Source: Polyangium jinanense
Lineage (GTDB): Bacteria > Myxococcota > Polyangia > Polyangiales > Polyangiaceae
Length of the DNA: 64,000 nt
Reading direction: 5' to 3'
Assembly: GCF_028435365.1 (NCBI RefSeq)
Contig: NZ_JAGTJJ010000034.1
Span: 62,001 to 126,000, forward strand
Both the position numbers and the translations under genes were made by a program. Of the stretch, positions 18,376 through 26,237 are shown piece by piece (position 1 is the stretch's first letter; every line of letters begins with the position of its first letter). The notes below the pieces were generated by a model. The model had not been told where the DNA came from and made no database searches. It saw only the letters and a list, made by a program, of their open reading frames with translations.

Positions 18376-19167
18376 TCACAGCTTCGTTTTGAGCTCGTCG
18401 ATTAGGGCGATAATGTTCTTCTTCCGGATGTCGGGGTCCTCCACTTGAAGGTACTCAATCGCCCGGAAGTCGTCGCCTCGCTTCCGATTCTGCGGGGGCT
18501 CGAGTCCCTCGATGAGCAATGCTTCCATTGTCACAATCAACATGTCGAGGTTGAACGTTGAAGACGCCGGCGGAATAAGCTGACCGTCTTCGTCGACGGA
18601 CGAGATACCGAACCACGAGAAACGGTCCCAGCGACCATTCAATCGGTCTGCCGTGTGTTGCCGGAGTCGAACGCCAAGGGGTTGATCGGTCGTTCGGCCA
18701 ACGTACACGACCGACCTCCCGTCGTGGAGCAGGTACACGCCTCGCTGCGAACAGAAATTGACAGGCGCACTTTCAGGTTGCTGTTGGCCGAGGATCTTCG
18801 GGCTTGCTCCCCAGAGGACGTTCGCACGCGCCCAGTACATGCCGAACGCATTTATCAAACCCGTATCGTCATCTGTCTCGCTTTCTGCTGCCTCATTTGG
18901 ACCGTGCTGAGAGGGGCCAGACGCAGGAGGGGGTGAAGCATGCCGAAGGGCGTACACTCCACGGGCGACACGAATAAATGGGGCGTTCTCGCCATCATTC
19001 TTCAGCGACTGCCCGATTGCAACGTTAACCGCGATCGCCGGAGTCGCGCCGAACTCAGATCGAAGGCGCTGCTCCGCGATCGCTTCTGCAATGTCGGCAT
19101 AATGCATGGGCTCCGCACTGCCCTCGAGCACCTTGATTGCGGCGTCACGCCAGCCGTAATTTTCCAT
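18376..19167 (-). CDS. HARE-HTH domain fused to GIY-YIG nuclease
   Basis: 263 residues. Residues 4-76 are a HARE-HTH winged helix (WRDAAIKVLEGSAEPMHYAD, GATPAIAV, FIRVARGVYALR), a domain found in restriction enzymes and chromatin proteins. After an acidic linker the GIY-YIG fold runs from GVYLL (143) through YVGRT (155) and RLRQH (167-171) to the Glu/Asn segment EGLEPPQNRKRGD. Catalytic Tyr, Arg and Glu appear present. It is the single gene between two attC-like sites, like an integron cassette. The likely role is recognition and cutting of foreign or modified DNA; this is inference from domains and neighbours. Confidence 0.85.
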   Translation of the reverse strand: MENYGWRDAAIKVLEGSAEPMHYADIAEAIAEQRLRSEFGATPAIAVNVAIGQSLKNDGENAPFIRVARGVYALRHASPPPASGPSQHGPNEAAESETDDDTGLINAFGMYWARANVLWGASPKILGQQQPESAPVNFCSQRGVYLLHDGRSVVYVGRTTDQPLGVRLRQHTADRLNGRWDRFSWFGISSVDEDGQLIPPASSTFNLDMLIVTMEALLIEGLEPPQNRKRGDDFRAIEYLQVEDPDIRKKNIIALIDELKTKL

Positions 19168-19213
19168 ACCGTACGTTCTCCGAGGTGCCCTCGCGGCACC
19201 GATCTGAATGCCC

Positions 19214-19299
19214 GCCCAACGCTCGGCTCACCCGCGAGCGACGGAGGGGCGCCGGAGGCGCCACGGAGTCGCTCGTCGGCGTGCAGCCGTGGGTTGGGC
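19214..19299 (-). other. attC recombination site 1 (integron 59-base element)
   Basis: An 86-bp imperfect inverted repeat bounded by GCCCAAC (19214-19220) and GTTGGGC (19293-19299), matching the R'' (RYYYAAC) and R' (GTTRRRY) rules. The arms pair again through GAGCGAC/GTCGCTC and CGGCT/AGCCG with unpaired spacer bases between, and the top is GGGGCGCCGGAGGCGCC. This nested structure with bulges is the folding plan of attC. It lies 30 bases after the stop of the HEPN gene. Confidence 0.8.
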
Positions 19300-19328
19300 G
19301 GCCCGGTTGCGGAGACTGCGGTCCGACG

Positions 19329-20384
19329 TCAATCATCCTTGCTCATAGCGTGGCTGAGCCCGCCGTCACAGTGCTCGCACCCGCTCGACTCGGTCTCCGA
19401 ACAGTCGTAACCGACCCACCCTTCATCGCACCACCCGCAGTGTTGGAGCGCCGAGTCATCAAACTCCATGCCACAGGCAAAGCACCGGTATCCTTGCCCT
19501 CTCGCAACCACAACGCGCATCTCCAGGCACTCGCCACAAGAGTAACGCGTATCACCGACAATAGATCGCGTCTTGGGCGACATCGGCGCTTGGTCGTCCA
19601 TAAGCCGTGCAAGGTCAGAAGGTGTGTGTGTCTCGCCGCACTCACACGCAACAACACCGACGAAGCCGTCCGCGAAAGGATGCCAGTTTCCGCAGCCGAA
19701 GTTCGCCACCTCCATGTTGGCATCGCAGACTGGGCAGTCGAGAGTCGTAACATATGACTCACCTTCTTCGAGGATCCCCGACTTCATCTCGCATACGGGG
19801 CACCGCGTGAGGTTGTCCTCGTTGGCGGGTTTCTTGAAGATGCCCTCTTTGGTCAACTCCTCGAAGCGGACTTCGAGGCACTTCTTGTGTTGGCGAAGGG
19901 TCGCGTCCACGGTCGCGATGCGGGCCGCAAACGCCGCGTACACATCCTTCCAGGTTACGACGAGGTGCTCGTGAATATGGTACCAGACGCGAAACTGCTC
20001 CCCAACGATCTGGGTGATATTCTGGGACGGAATGAAGTGAACAGCTTGATTGCGGTGTGCGAACACCGTCTTCAGGAGTACCGCTTCCCGTTTCAGAGGC
20101 GTTCCGGTCACACTTGTAATTGCATCTGTGAGTTCAGTGGCTTGAATGCTATACAGTGTGCCATCCTTGATTTGGCTCCAAGGCGTGGCGTGAGGTCGGC
20201 TGGCCACCAGCGTCCAGTGCTCGGCGAAGAGGCGCGCCTTCAGCAGCAACTCGATGCCGGTTGCAAAGTGAGAGACCGAGAACTCGGGCTCCTTCTCAAG
20301 CTCGGTTGCCGACTTCTCGATGAAGTGGAGCCCGTTGGCGATCAGGGCGTCGAGCCTCGTCTTTAGTTCTTTTGGTGTCGGCAT
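19329..20384 (-). CDS. HEPN-domain protein with C-terminal zinc ribbons
   Basis: 351 residues. The N-terminal ~180 residues form an all-helical domain (FATGIELLLKARLFAEHW) with RNQAVH at residues 111-116, which fits the Rx4-6H active site of HEPN ribonucleases. From residue ~194 there are at least four Cys-x2-Cys zinc-ribbon pairs (CPVCEM, CPVCDA, CGECLE, CFACGM, CGWCDE, CEHCDG). HEPN proteins often cleave RNA in phage defence or toxin-antitoxin systems; the zinc ribbons may bind nucleic acid. It is the first gene of the cassette array, nearest the integrase remnant. The RNase function is predicted, not shown. Confidence 0.8.
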   Translation of the reverse strand: MPTPKELKTRLDALIANGLHFIEKSATELEKEPEFSVSHFATGIELLLKARLFAEHWTLVASRPHATPWSQIKDGTLYSIQATELTDAITSVTGTPLKREAVLLKTVFAHRNQAVHFIPSQNITQIVGEQFRVWYHIHEHLVVTWKDVYAAFAARIATVDATLRQHKKCLEVRFEELTKEGIFKKPANEDNLTRCPVCEMKSGILEEGESYVTTLDCPVCDANMEVANFGCGNWHPFADGFVGVVACECGETHTPSDLARLMDDQAPMSPKTRSIVGDTRYSCGECLEMRVVVARGQGYRCFACGMEFDDSALQHCGWCDEGWVGYDCSETESSGCEHCDGGLSHAMSKDD

Positions 20385-20539
20385 GTGCGGAGTCCGATGG
20401 GCTTCGTTCGATGTGGGCGAAAGGAAATGCTAGTCCGTCGTGTCAAGCCCCTCTTGCGGCGTCGGGGGTTCGACCGCGCACGCTCCCCAGCGCGCCGCTG
20501 TTGGTTCTCTGGGTGGGCATCTTCGGCCAGACGCCGTCC

Positions 20540-20546
20540 GCCCAAC
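20540..20546 (-). other. Possible attI x cassette junction
   Basis: GTTGGGC on the minus strand marks a G/TTRRRY-type crossover point about 155 bases before the HEPN gene. On its other side lie three repeats of a GCGGCRTAACC-like motif (near 20565, 20605 and 20645) and then the divergent integrase remnant. This is the layout expected of an integron attI site. The same 13-mer GTCCGCCCAACTG recurs at 16239. Confidence 0.45.
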
Positions 20547-20689
20547 TGTGTAATTAGCCCGCCGCCGCATAACCACCCCTCGCGCTGGTTAGCCCGCTGC
20601 GGCGTAACCACGCAGCCCGGCAGGATATGCAGCGGCGGCATAACCCGCCTCTTTCGGGGATTCGGCAGCCGCCAGCTTATCGCAACCGT

Positions 20690-20881
20690 TGCAGCAAAAT
20701 TCGTGCCAGTGCGTACGCGCTCCAGCGGGCGGCATGCCTCGCGAAGATCGACAAGCGCGTTACTTGCCACACGCTGCGCCACAGCTTCGCCACGCACCTG
20801 CTGGAAGCCGGCACCGACATTCGTACCATTCAGACTTTGCTTGGGCACAGCGACGTGCGAACCACGATGATCTATCGATGA
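20690..20881 (+). pseudogene. Integron-integrase-like tyrosine recombinase, C-terminal remnant
   Basis: The translation ends [20 protein letters not shown], then [16 protein letters not shown] and TTMIY, followed at once by a changed codon and a stop. This is box II of IntI/Xer recombinases with catalytic His, Arg, His and Tyr. The TTMIY ending is typical of IntI, where it continues with THV. The rest of the enzyme is missing and the last residues are lost, so it cannot act. It reads away from the cassette array, the normal orientation for intI. Confidence 0.75.
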
Positions 20882-21090
20882 GGTCGGGGTCTTACGCCGT
20901 CCCCTGTGAAGGCTCAACCGGAAGTTCGCGACACCCCCGACACCCATATAAGAGCGTGTATCGCATGGTCCGTCCTGGTTGACAAGACAGATCCAGACCC
21001 CTCGGGGAGCACACATGCTGCGCGCCCCGCGCCGCAGCACCCGCTTGGGTTGTCCTACCTCTGCCGGCGCGTCCCTCGCTGCTCTTCGAT

Positions 21091-21226
21091 GGTTGTGGCG
21101 GGCAGCGATTCGCAGAACGTGAGCGGCAGTCGCAATATAATCATCGGCGGGAGCCTCCTGGAGACGATCGGCGGGGCATTGTCCGGCGCGGGGCAGGATG
21201 CGCGAACCGCTTTGAATGTGCCTTAG
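21091..21226 (+). pseudogene. Possible VgrG/spike-type C-terminal fragment
   Basis: The frame gives VVAGSDSQNVSGSRNIIIGG followed by SLLETIGG, a run of short Gly-terminated repeats resembling the beta-helical tail of VgrG/phage spike proteins. Only ~45 residues are present, with no start of their own. The identification is weak because such repeats are short and degenerate. Confidence 0.3.
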
Positions 21227-21272
21227 ATCGCAAAGTTGCCAGGAGCCCCCCGGGATGCGGAGACGATCTTCT

Positions 21273-21300
21273 GTTACCCTCCCGCGCGTCCGGCCTTGTT
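21273..21300 (+). promoter_or_regulatory. Module promoter motif before sigma copy B
   Basis: GTTACC-N17-TTGTT ends six bases before the ATG of the sigma gene. The same motif stands before sigma copy C (41974-41947, N17) and before the fourth gene in copies B (24766, N18) and C (38548-38521, N17). So close to the ATG, transcription would give a leaderless or nearly leaderless mRNA. I infer an ECF promoter recognised by the sigma factor itself. Confidence 0.65.
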
Positions 21301-21306
21301 CTGGTC

Positions 21307-22257
21307 ATGGGAAGATCTTCGAAGCCGACCGACTACCCGCCCGAGCTGGTCGCCGAGATCCTTGACCTCCGTCCCGAGGTCACGCGCCTCGCAGGCGATG
21401 GTCAGGCATACACACGGGATCCCGTGGACGACAGGGTGCAGCGCGTGTTCGTGAACGCGCTGCGCAACCTCTGGAGGTACACGCCGCATCCTGACGGCGC
21501 CAAGCCGTGGCTCACCGTCATCACACGCAACGTCGTCCGCGAAGCGCACCGGGCCACGCGGCGCTACGAAGCGGTGTTCGAGCCGGACGATGGACACGCC
21601 GAGACGGCGGAGGCCCCGGAGCCTTCGCCGGAACGGACTGCGGAGTTGCGAGAGGCCATCGAGCTGGTGACGGAAGTCTTGCAAGACATGCCGCGCTCGC
21701 AGGTCGAGGTGCTCTACCTTGTAGGCGTCGAGGAGCGGTCCCACGAGGAGGCCGGGCGGGTGCTCGGGATCTCCGAGGACGCCGCGAAGATGGCGCTGTC
21801 CCGCGCACGGAAGTACCTGCGCTTGCGGCTGGGCAACGACCCCTTCGTCATCGTTCCGCCCGTGCCGCTCGCAGCGCTCGAACGCCGGGCGCTCCTCCAA
21901 AGGCTGTTCGATTACGTGTATCCATTCGGGCACGCGTGGGCTGCGCTCATGGCCGTGGTGTTCTACCCGTTCATGTCGCGCGAACCGGCGCCCAGGCCAG
22001 CCGAACTGCACGCCGTGGCCACAGGCCCGGCGCGCGTTATCGCTGCATCGGCCCCGGATATCGTTCGGGTCGCGGCCCCGAGCTCGTCGCCTGGGGACAG
22101 CGCCCCGGCCGCTCACGTCGAGCCTCCGCTGCCGCACGTCACGCCAGCACCACACAGCCGCCATGTGCAGCCGACGGCGCCGCGAGGATCCACCGCGACG
22201 AACCCCGAGCCCTTCGTCCTCCCCCGTAGAAAGGGCTTGGATTTCCGCCCGCGGTAG
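21307..22257 (+). CDS. ECF-type sigma factor with C-terminal membrane anchor, module copy B
   Basis: 316 residues: sigma region 2 at about 40-85 (VQRVFVNALRNLWRY, KPWLTVITRNVVREA), region 4 at 125-175 (ERSHEEAGRVLGISEDAAK), one hydrophobic helix at ~203-224 (YVYPFGHAWAALMAVVFY) and a ~90-residue Pro-rich tail expected outside the membrane. It is the only full-length copy of the three. No anti-sigma gene adjoins it, so the tail may take that sensing role. The PEGA protein gene starts 64 bases after the stop. The promoter-like motif at 21273-21300 suggests autoregulation. Confidence 0.88.
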   Translation: MGRSSKPTDYPPELVAEILDLRPEVTRLAGDGQAYTRDPVDDRVQRVFVNALRNLWRYTPHPDGAKPWLTVITRNVVREAHRATRRYEAVFEPDDGHAETAEAPEPSPERTAELREAIELVTEVLQDMPRSQVEVLYLVGVEERSHEEAGRVLGISEDAAKMALSRARKYLRLRLGNDPFVIVPPVPLAALERRALLQRLFDYVYPFGHAWAALMAVVFYPFMSREPAPRPAELHAVATGPARVIAASAPDIVRVAAPSSSPGDSAPAAHVEPPLPHVTPAPHSRHVQPTAPRGSTATNPEPFVLPRRKGLDFRPR

Positions 22258-22320
22258 TGAGGTTCGTTCCGTACACCCCTCTCGCCTTCGACCGGGCGCC
22301 GCGGTATCGTGCGCCGCGCA

Positions 22321-23557
22321 TGCGATCCCTAGGTGTCGCGCTCGTCGTCCTTCTCGGCCTAACGACTCCCGCGCTCGCCGACGAACCTCGCGACGCGTCA
22401 CCCGTACCGCCGGATGCGCTTGAAGACGCGGCGAAGAAGGCGCGCTTCACCTCGTACGTGATCGACGGGGATCGTGCGCGCGCCGCGGGACGAGCGACGG
22501 CGGCCGCGAGGGCGTACGCCGCCGCGCTCGACGTGCGCCACGATCCGCTGATCGCCGGCCGCCTCGGCGTCATCCTCGTGCAGCTCGGGAAGCCCGTAGA
22601 TGCCGCGGATCTGCTGCTCGACGCGATCCAACGTGCGACGAACGCGACGGCAGAGGAACGTCAGGGCTTCTTGAAGGCGTACGACGCGGCACGCGCGGAG
22701 ATGACCTGGGTTGACGTCACGATCTCGCACGCGGGGACAAAGTTGACGCTCGACGGGGAGCCGAGGAATCGCGAGGGGTTCTCGGCCTTGTCCATGTTCG
22801 TCGCGCCCGGCGAGCACGAACTGCGGGCGCGTCTCGATGGCTACGAGGACGCCGTGGAGACGTTCACGGCGCGGAAGGGGCAGGAGATGCGCGTCACGCT
22901 GACGTTGCGCGCGTTACCCGAACCCCTCCCGCCTCCGTTGAAGCTGCGGCGCGAGAGCCCGCGGAGGCCCGACTTGTCGTCGTCGCTCGACGAGCCGCCG
23001 GAGGATGAGCCGCCGCCGCGGGAGCCAATCGTCGGGGGCGTGGTGGGCGAGCAGAAAAAGGTGGGTCTGTGCGGCTCCGTGAGCGGTGGACCGATCGTCG
23101 TGTTCGGCGTCGCGTCATGGATGCCTGCGGTGGGCGCGATGATCGCCGGAAGTTTGAGGCCAAACGACTACTACGTGTCCCTCGGGCTCGAGGCCCGCGC
23201 CGCGTGGCTCACGTCGGGCATCGAGGGCGGCCACATCAACGCGATGACGGCGGGTGGGATCGCGAGCGTGTGCGGCCACTACAAGTGGTTCTTCGGCTGT
23301 GCGCTCGGGCATCTCGGGGTGATCAACGTCGAGTTCACATCGCAGGCTACAAGCCCGCAAGTTATACGTTTGTCAAACCCGGCTTCGGTGGACGGGCCGG
23401 TGTGAAGGTTCGAGTTACCGAGTCCTTCGCGCTCCACGCGGCGGCCGATGTCCTCGGCCTGTCGAGCGGCGTGAAGGTGGCTGTCGGTCCAAGGGTTCTC
23501 TCCGACCAACCGCCAGTGATGCTCGGCGTGCAGATTGGCGGAGGATGGGAGTTTTGA
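22321..23557 (+). pseudogene. PEGA/TPR envelope protein, module copy B (one-base frameshift)
   Basis: From ATG 22321: signal peptide (VALVVLLGLTTPALA), helical repeat region (RAAGRATAAARAYAAALDVR), PEGA domain (TLDGEPRNREGF, VAPGEHELRARLDGYED), acidic Pro-rich linker, then a Gly-rich beta-type domain (VSGGPIVVFGVASWMPAVG). Near 23344 the frame is lost: CAGGCTAC where CAGGGCTAC would restore it. After this the other frame continues as in copy C (RVTESFALHAAADVLGLSSG) to 23557. One missing G, or a base-calling error, explains it. If intact it has ~412 residues. It probably sits in the envelope as partner of the sigma tail or lipoprotein. Confidence 0.8.
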
Positions 23558-23559
23558 AT

Positions 23560-24717
23560 ATGCGCGCGGCCCTTCTTTTTTCGCTCGTTTTCAGCTTCGG
23601 GATCGCTGCTGCCTCATGCACGGCGGCCCCGTCTTTCGCGCCGGGTGAATGCGATCCCGAGTCGTACTTTCCCGATCCATGGTGCGTTGACGCCGGCACG
23701 GACGCGGGAGACGCCGGGACGGATGCAGAGGCGGGTCCCGACGACGCGGGGCAATCCGCATGCACGGGGCGCTGCGTTCCCGTGCCGAGCGGGAACGCGG
23801 GCTACTGGACGGAGATGGCGATCTCGTTGTTCGTAGCGGCGCCCGGCGCCCTTCCGACCGAGTGCCCCGCGGGCACTTCGAGCGAGAAGTTCCGCCTCTT
23901 CGCGGATCTCGACGCGCCGGCCGCAGAGTGCGAGCCGTGCGAGTGCGGGGCGTCGAAGGGCGCGTGTACTGGGTTGCCCGAGAAGATGGAGATCCGCGCC
24001 GGTGCGTGCGGAGAAAGTGGAGTCGTCTCCCTCCCTTTTGATGAACCGGCCGGTTGGGATGGCTCGTGTACGAGCAACAACGCCCTTCCGGCCGGTGTGC
24101 AGTGCGGGGGCGAGCCGTGCGCCCAATCGGTATGGGTGTCCCCGCTCCCAGGGCCGACGAGCGAGTCCTGCTCCCCCACGAGCGAGACGTCCAGTTTCAC
24201 GAAGAAAACGGCGTGGAAGCTCGCCGGGCTGGCATGCATGGCCAACACGAATGACGATGCGTGCTATTCGGACGGGGGGACCGAGTATTGTGTGAGCGAT
24301 CCCGGACCGGGGTGGCTCCAGTGCATCGTTCGTGAAGGCGTGGACGTTCCCTGTCCAGACAATTACCTTTACGCGCGTTATGAGATGTTTCCGGAGGACG
24401 GGCTCGTCGACAGTCGCGGGTGCGCCAAGTGCGAATGCGGCCAGCCCTCGGGAGGTGAATGCACGGCGTCGATACGGCTGTACGACGACGCCGCATGCTC
24501 CTCGCAATCCGAGCAGAGCGGTCTCCAGTCCCCCTACGACCAGTGCGTCAACATACTTCCCGTAGGCCACGCCATCGCCGGCAAGGCGATCACAGACCTC
24601 GCCTACGTGCCCGGGAGCTGCGAGGCGAGCGGCGGGATGCCTACGGGCAGCGCGGTGCGTGACGTGACGAGGGCGGTCACGTTCTGTTGCCTGCATCCGT
24701 TCTACCTGATCAAGTAG
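23560..24717 (+). CDS. Cysteine-rich lipoprotein, module copy B
   Basis: 385 residues. The signal peptide ends in a lipobox (GIAAASC), so the protein is lipidated. An Asp/Gly/Ala linker (DAGTDAGDAGTDAEAG) leads to a domain with about 28 cysteines in repeated CEPCEC, CQ-type and CKC-type blocks (CEPCECGASKGACTGLPEKM, CPDNYLYARYEMFPEDGLVD). ATG 23560 was chosen because GGGAG stands eight bases upstream; ATG 23545 is also in frame and overlaps the previous gene. It is very similar to the protein at 39757 and more distantly to that at 57525. The disulphide-rich body is likely exposed at the cell surface. Confidence 0.85.
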   Translation: MRAALLFSLVFSFGIAAASCTAAPSFAPGECDPESYFPDPWCVDAGTDAGDAGTDAEAGPDDAGQSACTGRCVPVPSGNAGYWTEMAISLFVAAPGALPTECPAGTSSEKFRLFADLDAPAAECEPCECGASKGACTGLPEKMEIRAGACGESGVVSLPFDEPAGWDGSCTSNNALPAGVQCGGEPCAQSVWVSPLPGPTSESCSPTSETSSFTKKTAWKLAGLACMANTNDDACYSDGGTEYCVSDPGPGWLQCIVREGVDVPCPDNYLYARYEMFPEDGLVDSRGCAKCECGQPSGGECTASIRLYDDAACSSQSEQSGLQSPYDQCVNILPVGHAIAGKAITDLAYVPGSCEASGGMPTGSAVRDVTRAVTFCCLHPFYLIK

Positions 24718-24765
24718 AGGCCGAACCGGGCCCGAGCCCTCCGCCGAAAAATCGGCACCGCCCGC

Positions 24766-24794
24766 GTTACCCCGCTTCGAGCGCAAGCATTGTT
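24766..24794 (+). promoter_or_regulatory. Module promoter motif before the fourth gene, copy B
   Basis: GTTACC-N18-TTGTT, followed by TGTGTCTGAGGGG. Copy C has the matching sequence with CTCCTGAAGG. It suggests that genes 4 and 5 form a second transcription unit controlled like the sigma gene, with a ~365-base leader. Confidence 0.6.
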
Positions 24795-25064
24795 TGTGTC
24801 TGAGGGGCGAACCGTTCGTCCTTCCCAGTGGGTCCGCGTGTAGGCCGCCCCTTCCCCGTGGGCTGTCCGGAGCATCGCGGCCCCACTGGGGAGGGCGAAA
24901 GGGCTCGACGCCTCCGTTGGTCGCTCGCCGCTCGAAGCCGAGGCGCTGTCATTCAGCGCAAGGCGTATGCATGGCTCCATTGGCTCATTTCCGGTTACCC
25001 GGGGTGGCGCGTGGCAGCGCCTCGTCTTCGAGCGGCGAGGACTGACGAAAGCCGAACAAGGAAA

Positions 25065-25137
25065 CGACTCGCAGGAGGGGGCGATGGGTAGTGGTTCTCT
25101 GGGCGAGCATCCTCCTATCGCCCCCTCCTGGGGGTCG
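25065..25137 (+). promoter_or_regulatory. Conserved long hairpin in the leader of the fourth gene, copy B
   Basis: AGGAGGGGGCGAT (25073-25085) pairs perfectly with ATCGCCCCCTCCT (25117-25129); an outer CGAC/GTCG pair adds to the stem. The loop carries GGTTCTCTGGGCGAGC. Copy C has the same element at 38405-38475 with base changes that mostly keep pairing. It could be a terminator, an attenuator or a protein-binding RNA. It ends 21 bases before the gene. Confidence 0.6.
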
Positions 25138-25158
25138 TCTCCTATCGCTTGGAGGCCC

Positions 25159-25785
25159 ATGGATACCGCGCGTGACATCGACGACGACGCAGAAACAACG
25201 GTCATGGACCGTCCAGCGCTTCCACCGCGGAGCGGGGTGCGCGCGAGCACGGTGCATCCCGAGCCGGTGCGGGACACGTTCGTGGATCCGCCCTCCGCGT
25301 GGAGCCGCGCCCGTGCCTTCGCGGGCGCCTTGCCGCACGATTGGCGCGAGCGCATCCGCAGAGCGCGTCTTTCGGACCGCCTACCGCCGCTCCCGCCGCC
25401 GCGGTCCACGAGGGCAACGCGGGTCTCCGCCGGGGCCGTTGGTCACGACGAGCGCGGGGAGCTGCTCCTGCTCGAAATCATGCGCGCGGACCCGGCCTAC
25501 CAGCGCGCCGCCGTCTACGTCGCCAACTACGCGACGGCGCTTCGCAAGCACGGGAACGAGGCGTACGCCGAAGGGCTGGTCCATTACGCGCTTTCGCGGA
25601 TGCGGCCGGATGCCGAGGGATTCGTCTCTTTCGCGCGGTTGCGCGATATCTTGTGCGAGATGTCCGTTTCCGGAACGCTCGTGCCCGCGCTGCTGCGCCT
25701 GGAGAAGTCCGGCGTTGTCACCATCACGAGAACCGAGGAAACGCCGTCGCTGCCCCATCGCGTGCAGCTCCGGATCCCCCTTTAA
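25159..25785 (+). CDS. Fourth module protein, copy B, unknown
   Basis: 208 residues, no signal peptide. The N-terminal ~70 residues are variable and Pro-rich. The core has RLSDRLPPLPPPRSTRATR, HDERGELLLLEIMRADPAYQ and AEGLVHYALSRMRPDAEGF, and the C-terminus (FARLRDILCEMSVSG, LVPALLRLEKSGVVTITR) looks like a winged-helix. ATG 25159 was chosen by alignment with copy C; GGAGG precedes it closely. No known family was recognised. A DNA-binding or adaptor role is only a guess. Confidence 0.75.
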   Translation: MDTARDIDDDAETTVMDRPALPPRSGVRASTVHPEPVRDTFVDPPSAWSRARAFAGALPHDWRERIRRARLSDRLPPLPPPRSTRATRVSAGAVGHDERGELLLLEIMRADPAYQRAAVYVANYATALRKHGNEAYAEGLVHYALSRMRPDAEGFVSFARLRDILCEMSVSGTLVPALLRLEKSGVVTITRTEETPSLPHRVQLRIPL

Positions 25786-25798
25786 GGAGTGCGACAGC

Positions 25799-26152
25799 AT
25801 GACAACCAAAGTTCCGCCGACGATGGAGACCGAGCTTGTACTTGCGAGCGATGGCGCGATCTACGTTCGATTCGAGGAGGAGCCGCCCCCAGGCCGTCGG
25901 GTGTTCACCGGCTACGCGCTGACCGCCGAAGAACGTGGGCAGCACGGCACGCAGGGCTTGCTCCGCTGGGCCTGCCTCCAACGCCTCGCGCTCGGGAGTG
26001 ATGGGTACGTGTATGTCGAAGAGGGGACGATCGATCCCGAAGGGCGCAAGGAGTTCAGGGGTTACGCCCTGACCCCCGAGGAAGCCGAACGCGTCGCCCG
26101 GGAGGTCCACCGAACGGCGTTCAACGTCACCATTGCGGCGCGGATGAAGTGA
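25799..26152 (+). CDS. Fifth module protein, copy B, unknown
   Basis: 117 residues, soluble. AAGGAG lies ~10 bases before ATG 25799, and the gene follows the fourth one by 13 bases, so they are one operon. Core: ETELVLASDGAIYVRFEEEP, PPGRRVFTGYALTAEE, then LGSDGYVYVEEG. The two SDGxxYV segments with a GYAL strand suggest a duplicated beta unit. Copy C has only the first ~85 residues. No family was recognised. Confidence 0.7.
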   Translation: MTTKVPPTMETELVLASDGAIYVRFEEEPPPGRRVFTGYALTAEERGQHGTQGLLRWACLQRLALGSDGYVYVEEGTIDPEGRKEFRGYALTPEEAERVAREVHRTAFNVTIAARMK

Positions 26153-26237
26153 TGGTGAGCCCCGAGGAGGCTGGCGCCATTGCCGTGGTCTGCATCGCTG
26201 GCGTCGGCCCCCCGGATGTGACGTAGCCAAGGCAAGG

